A stretch of 13,611 nt of DNA. It comes from an uncultured Oscillibacter sp. GTDB lineage: Bacteria > Bacillota > Clostridia > Oscillospirales > Oscillospiraceae. Both the position numbers and the translations under genes were made by a program. The notes under the pieces were generated by a model that did not search any database, was not told the DNA's origin, and saw only the letters and a program-made list of their open reading frames with translations. Positions 13,559-13,611 of the stretch are shown here, in pieces (positions within the stretch are counted from its first letter, which is position 1; each line of letters opens with the position of its first letter). The DNA is taken from assembly GCA_910588175.1 (NCBI GenBank), contig CAJUQQ010000051.1, positions 1-13,611 of the forward strand, written 5' to 3'.

Positions 13559-13611
13559 AGCCTGTCGAAAACGTGTTTTCGCCAGCCTGAGCAAGTTTTC
13601 AGACCTTTAAA
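13558..13611. repeat. CAGCCTG direct repeats and a CGAAAAC hairpin at the window end
   Basis: CAGCCTG occurs at 13558-13564 and 13583-13589. Between them CGAAAAC (13566-13572) pairs with GTTTTCG (13575-13581). A further GTTTTC follows at 13595. This looks like an intergenic repeat running off the window; no gene is visible. Confidence 0.4.

Overview
The window reads as part of a chromosome from a high-GC anaerobic Firmicute, most likely an Oscillospiraceae-type gut Clostridium (Flavonifractor/Oscillibacter/Lawsonibacter neighbourhood). I infer this from the GC-rich codon use, the purine-rich Shine-Dalgarno sites, an HTH-bearing BirA, an S-layer-homology (SLH) surface protein, a small single-cluster ferredoxin, and intergenic repeats of a kind I associate with that group. 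No species can be named. I see no rRNA, tRNA, CRISPR array or transposase.

Layout. 1-1060: an accessory cassette of two small divergent genes, a DUF6809-like protein (185-439, -) and an XRE-type HTH protein (539-760, +). It is flanked by inverted copies of a ~300-bp repeat (1-175 and 758-1050). 1066-2346: obgE (+), whose start codon follows the repeat directly. 2388-4602: a minus-strand operon of birA and two short chromate-transporter (CHR) halves. 4819-6036: a secreted FecR-domain protein with a Pro/Glu-rich tail. 6137-7322: a minus-strand operon of a TrxB-like flavoprotein and trxA. 7686-8333: rpe (+) with a long GC-rich leader. 8385-9420: a second copy of the DUF6809/XRE cassette with a third copy of the repeat. 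9431-10030: recR (+). 10124-13165 (-): a 1013-residue SLH-anchored phosphodiester-glycosidase protein. 13344-13526 (+): a single [4Fe-4S] ferredoxin.

How the parts relate. Most of the window is ordinary housekeeping: ribosome-assembly GTPase, biotin ligase/repressor, thioredoxin system, pentose phosphate epimerase, recombination mediator. The accessory signal is the duplicated cassette. The two copies have identical gene lengths (84 and 73 codons), gap-free alignments, the same divergent layout and the same TTGACA-17-TATAxT promoter for the DUF6809-like gene. In both, a repeat begins exactly at the XRE stop codon. Each copy sits immediately upstream of a conserved housekeeping gene (obgE, recR) that in many Firmicutes is a downstream member of another operon. 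In both cases the repeat runs into a pair of mutually exclusive G/C hairpins around that gene's ribosome binding site.

A second point of interest is redox. The TrxB-like protein keeps its FAD site and CATC dithiol but lacks the usual NADPH-binding motifs, which recalls the ferredoxin-dependent flavin thioredoxin reductases of clostridia. A ferredoxin gene is also in the window, though not adjacent.
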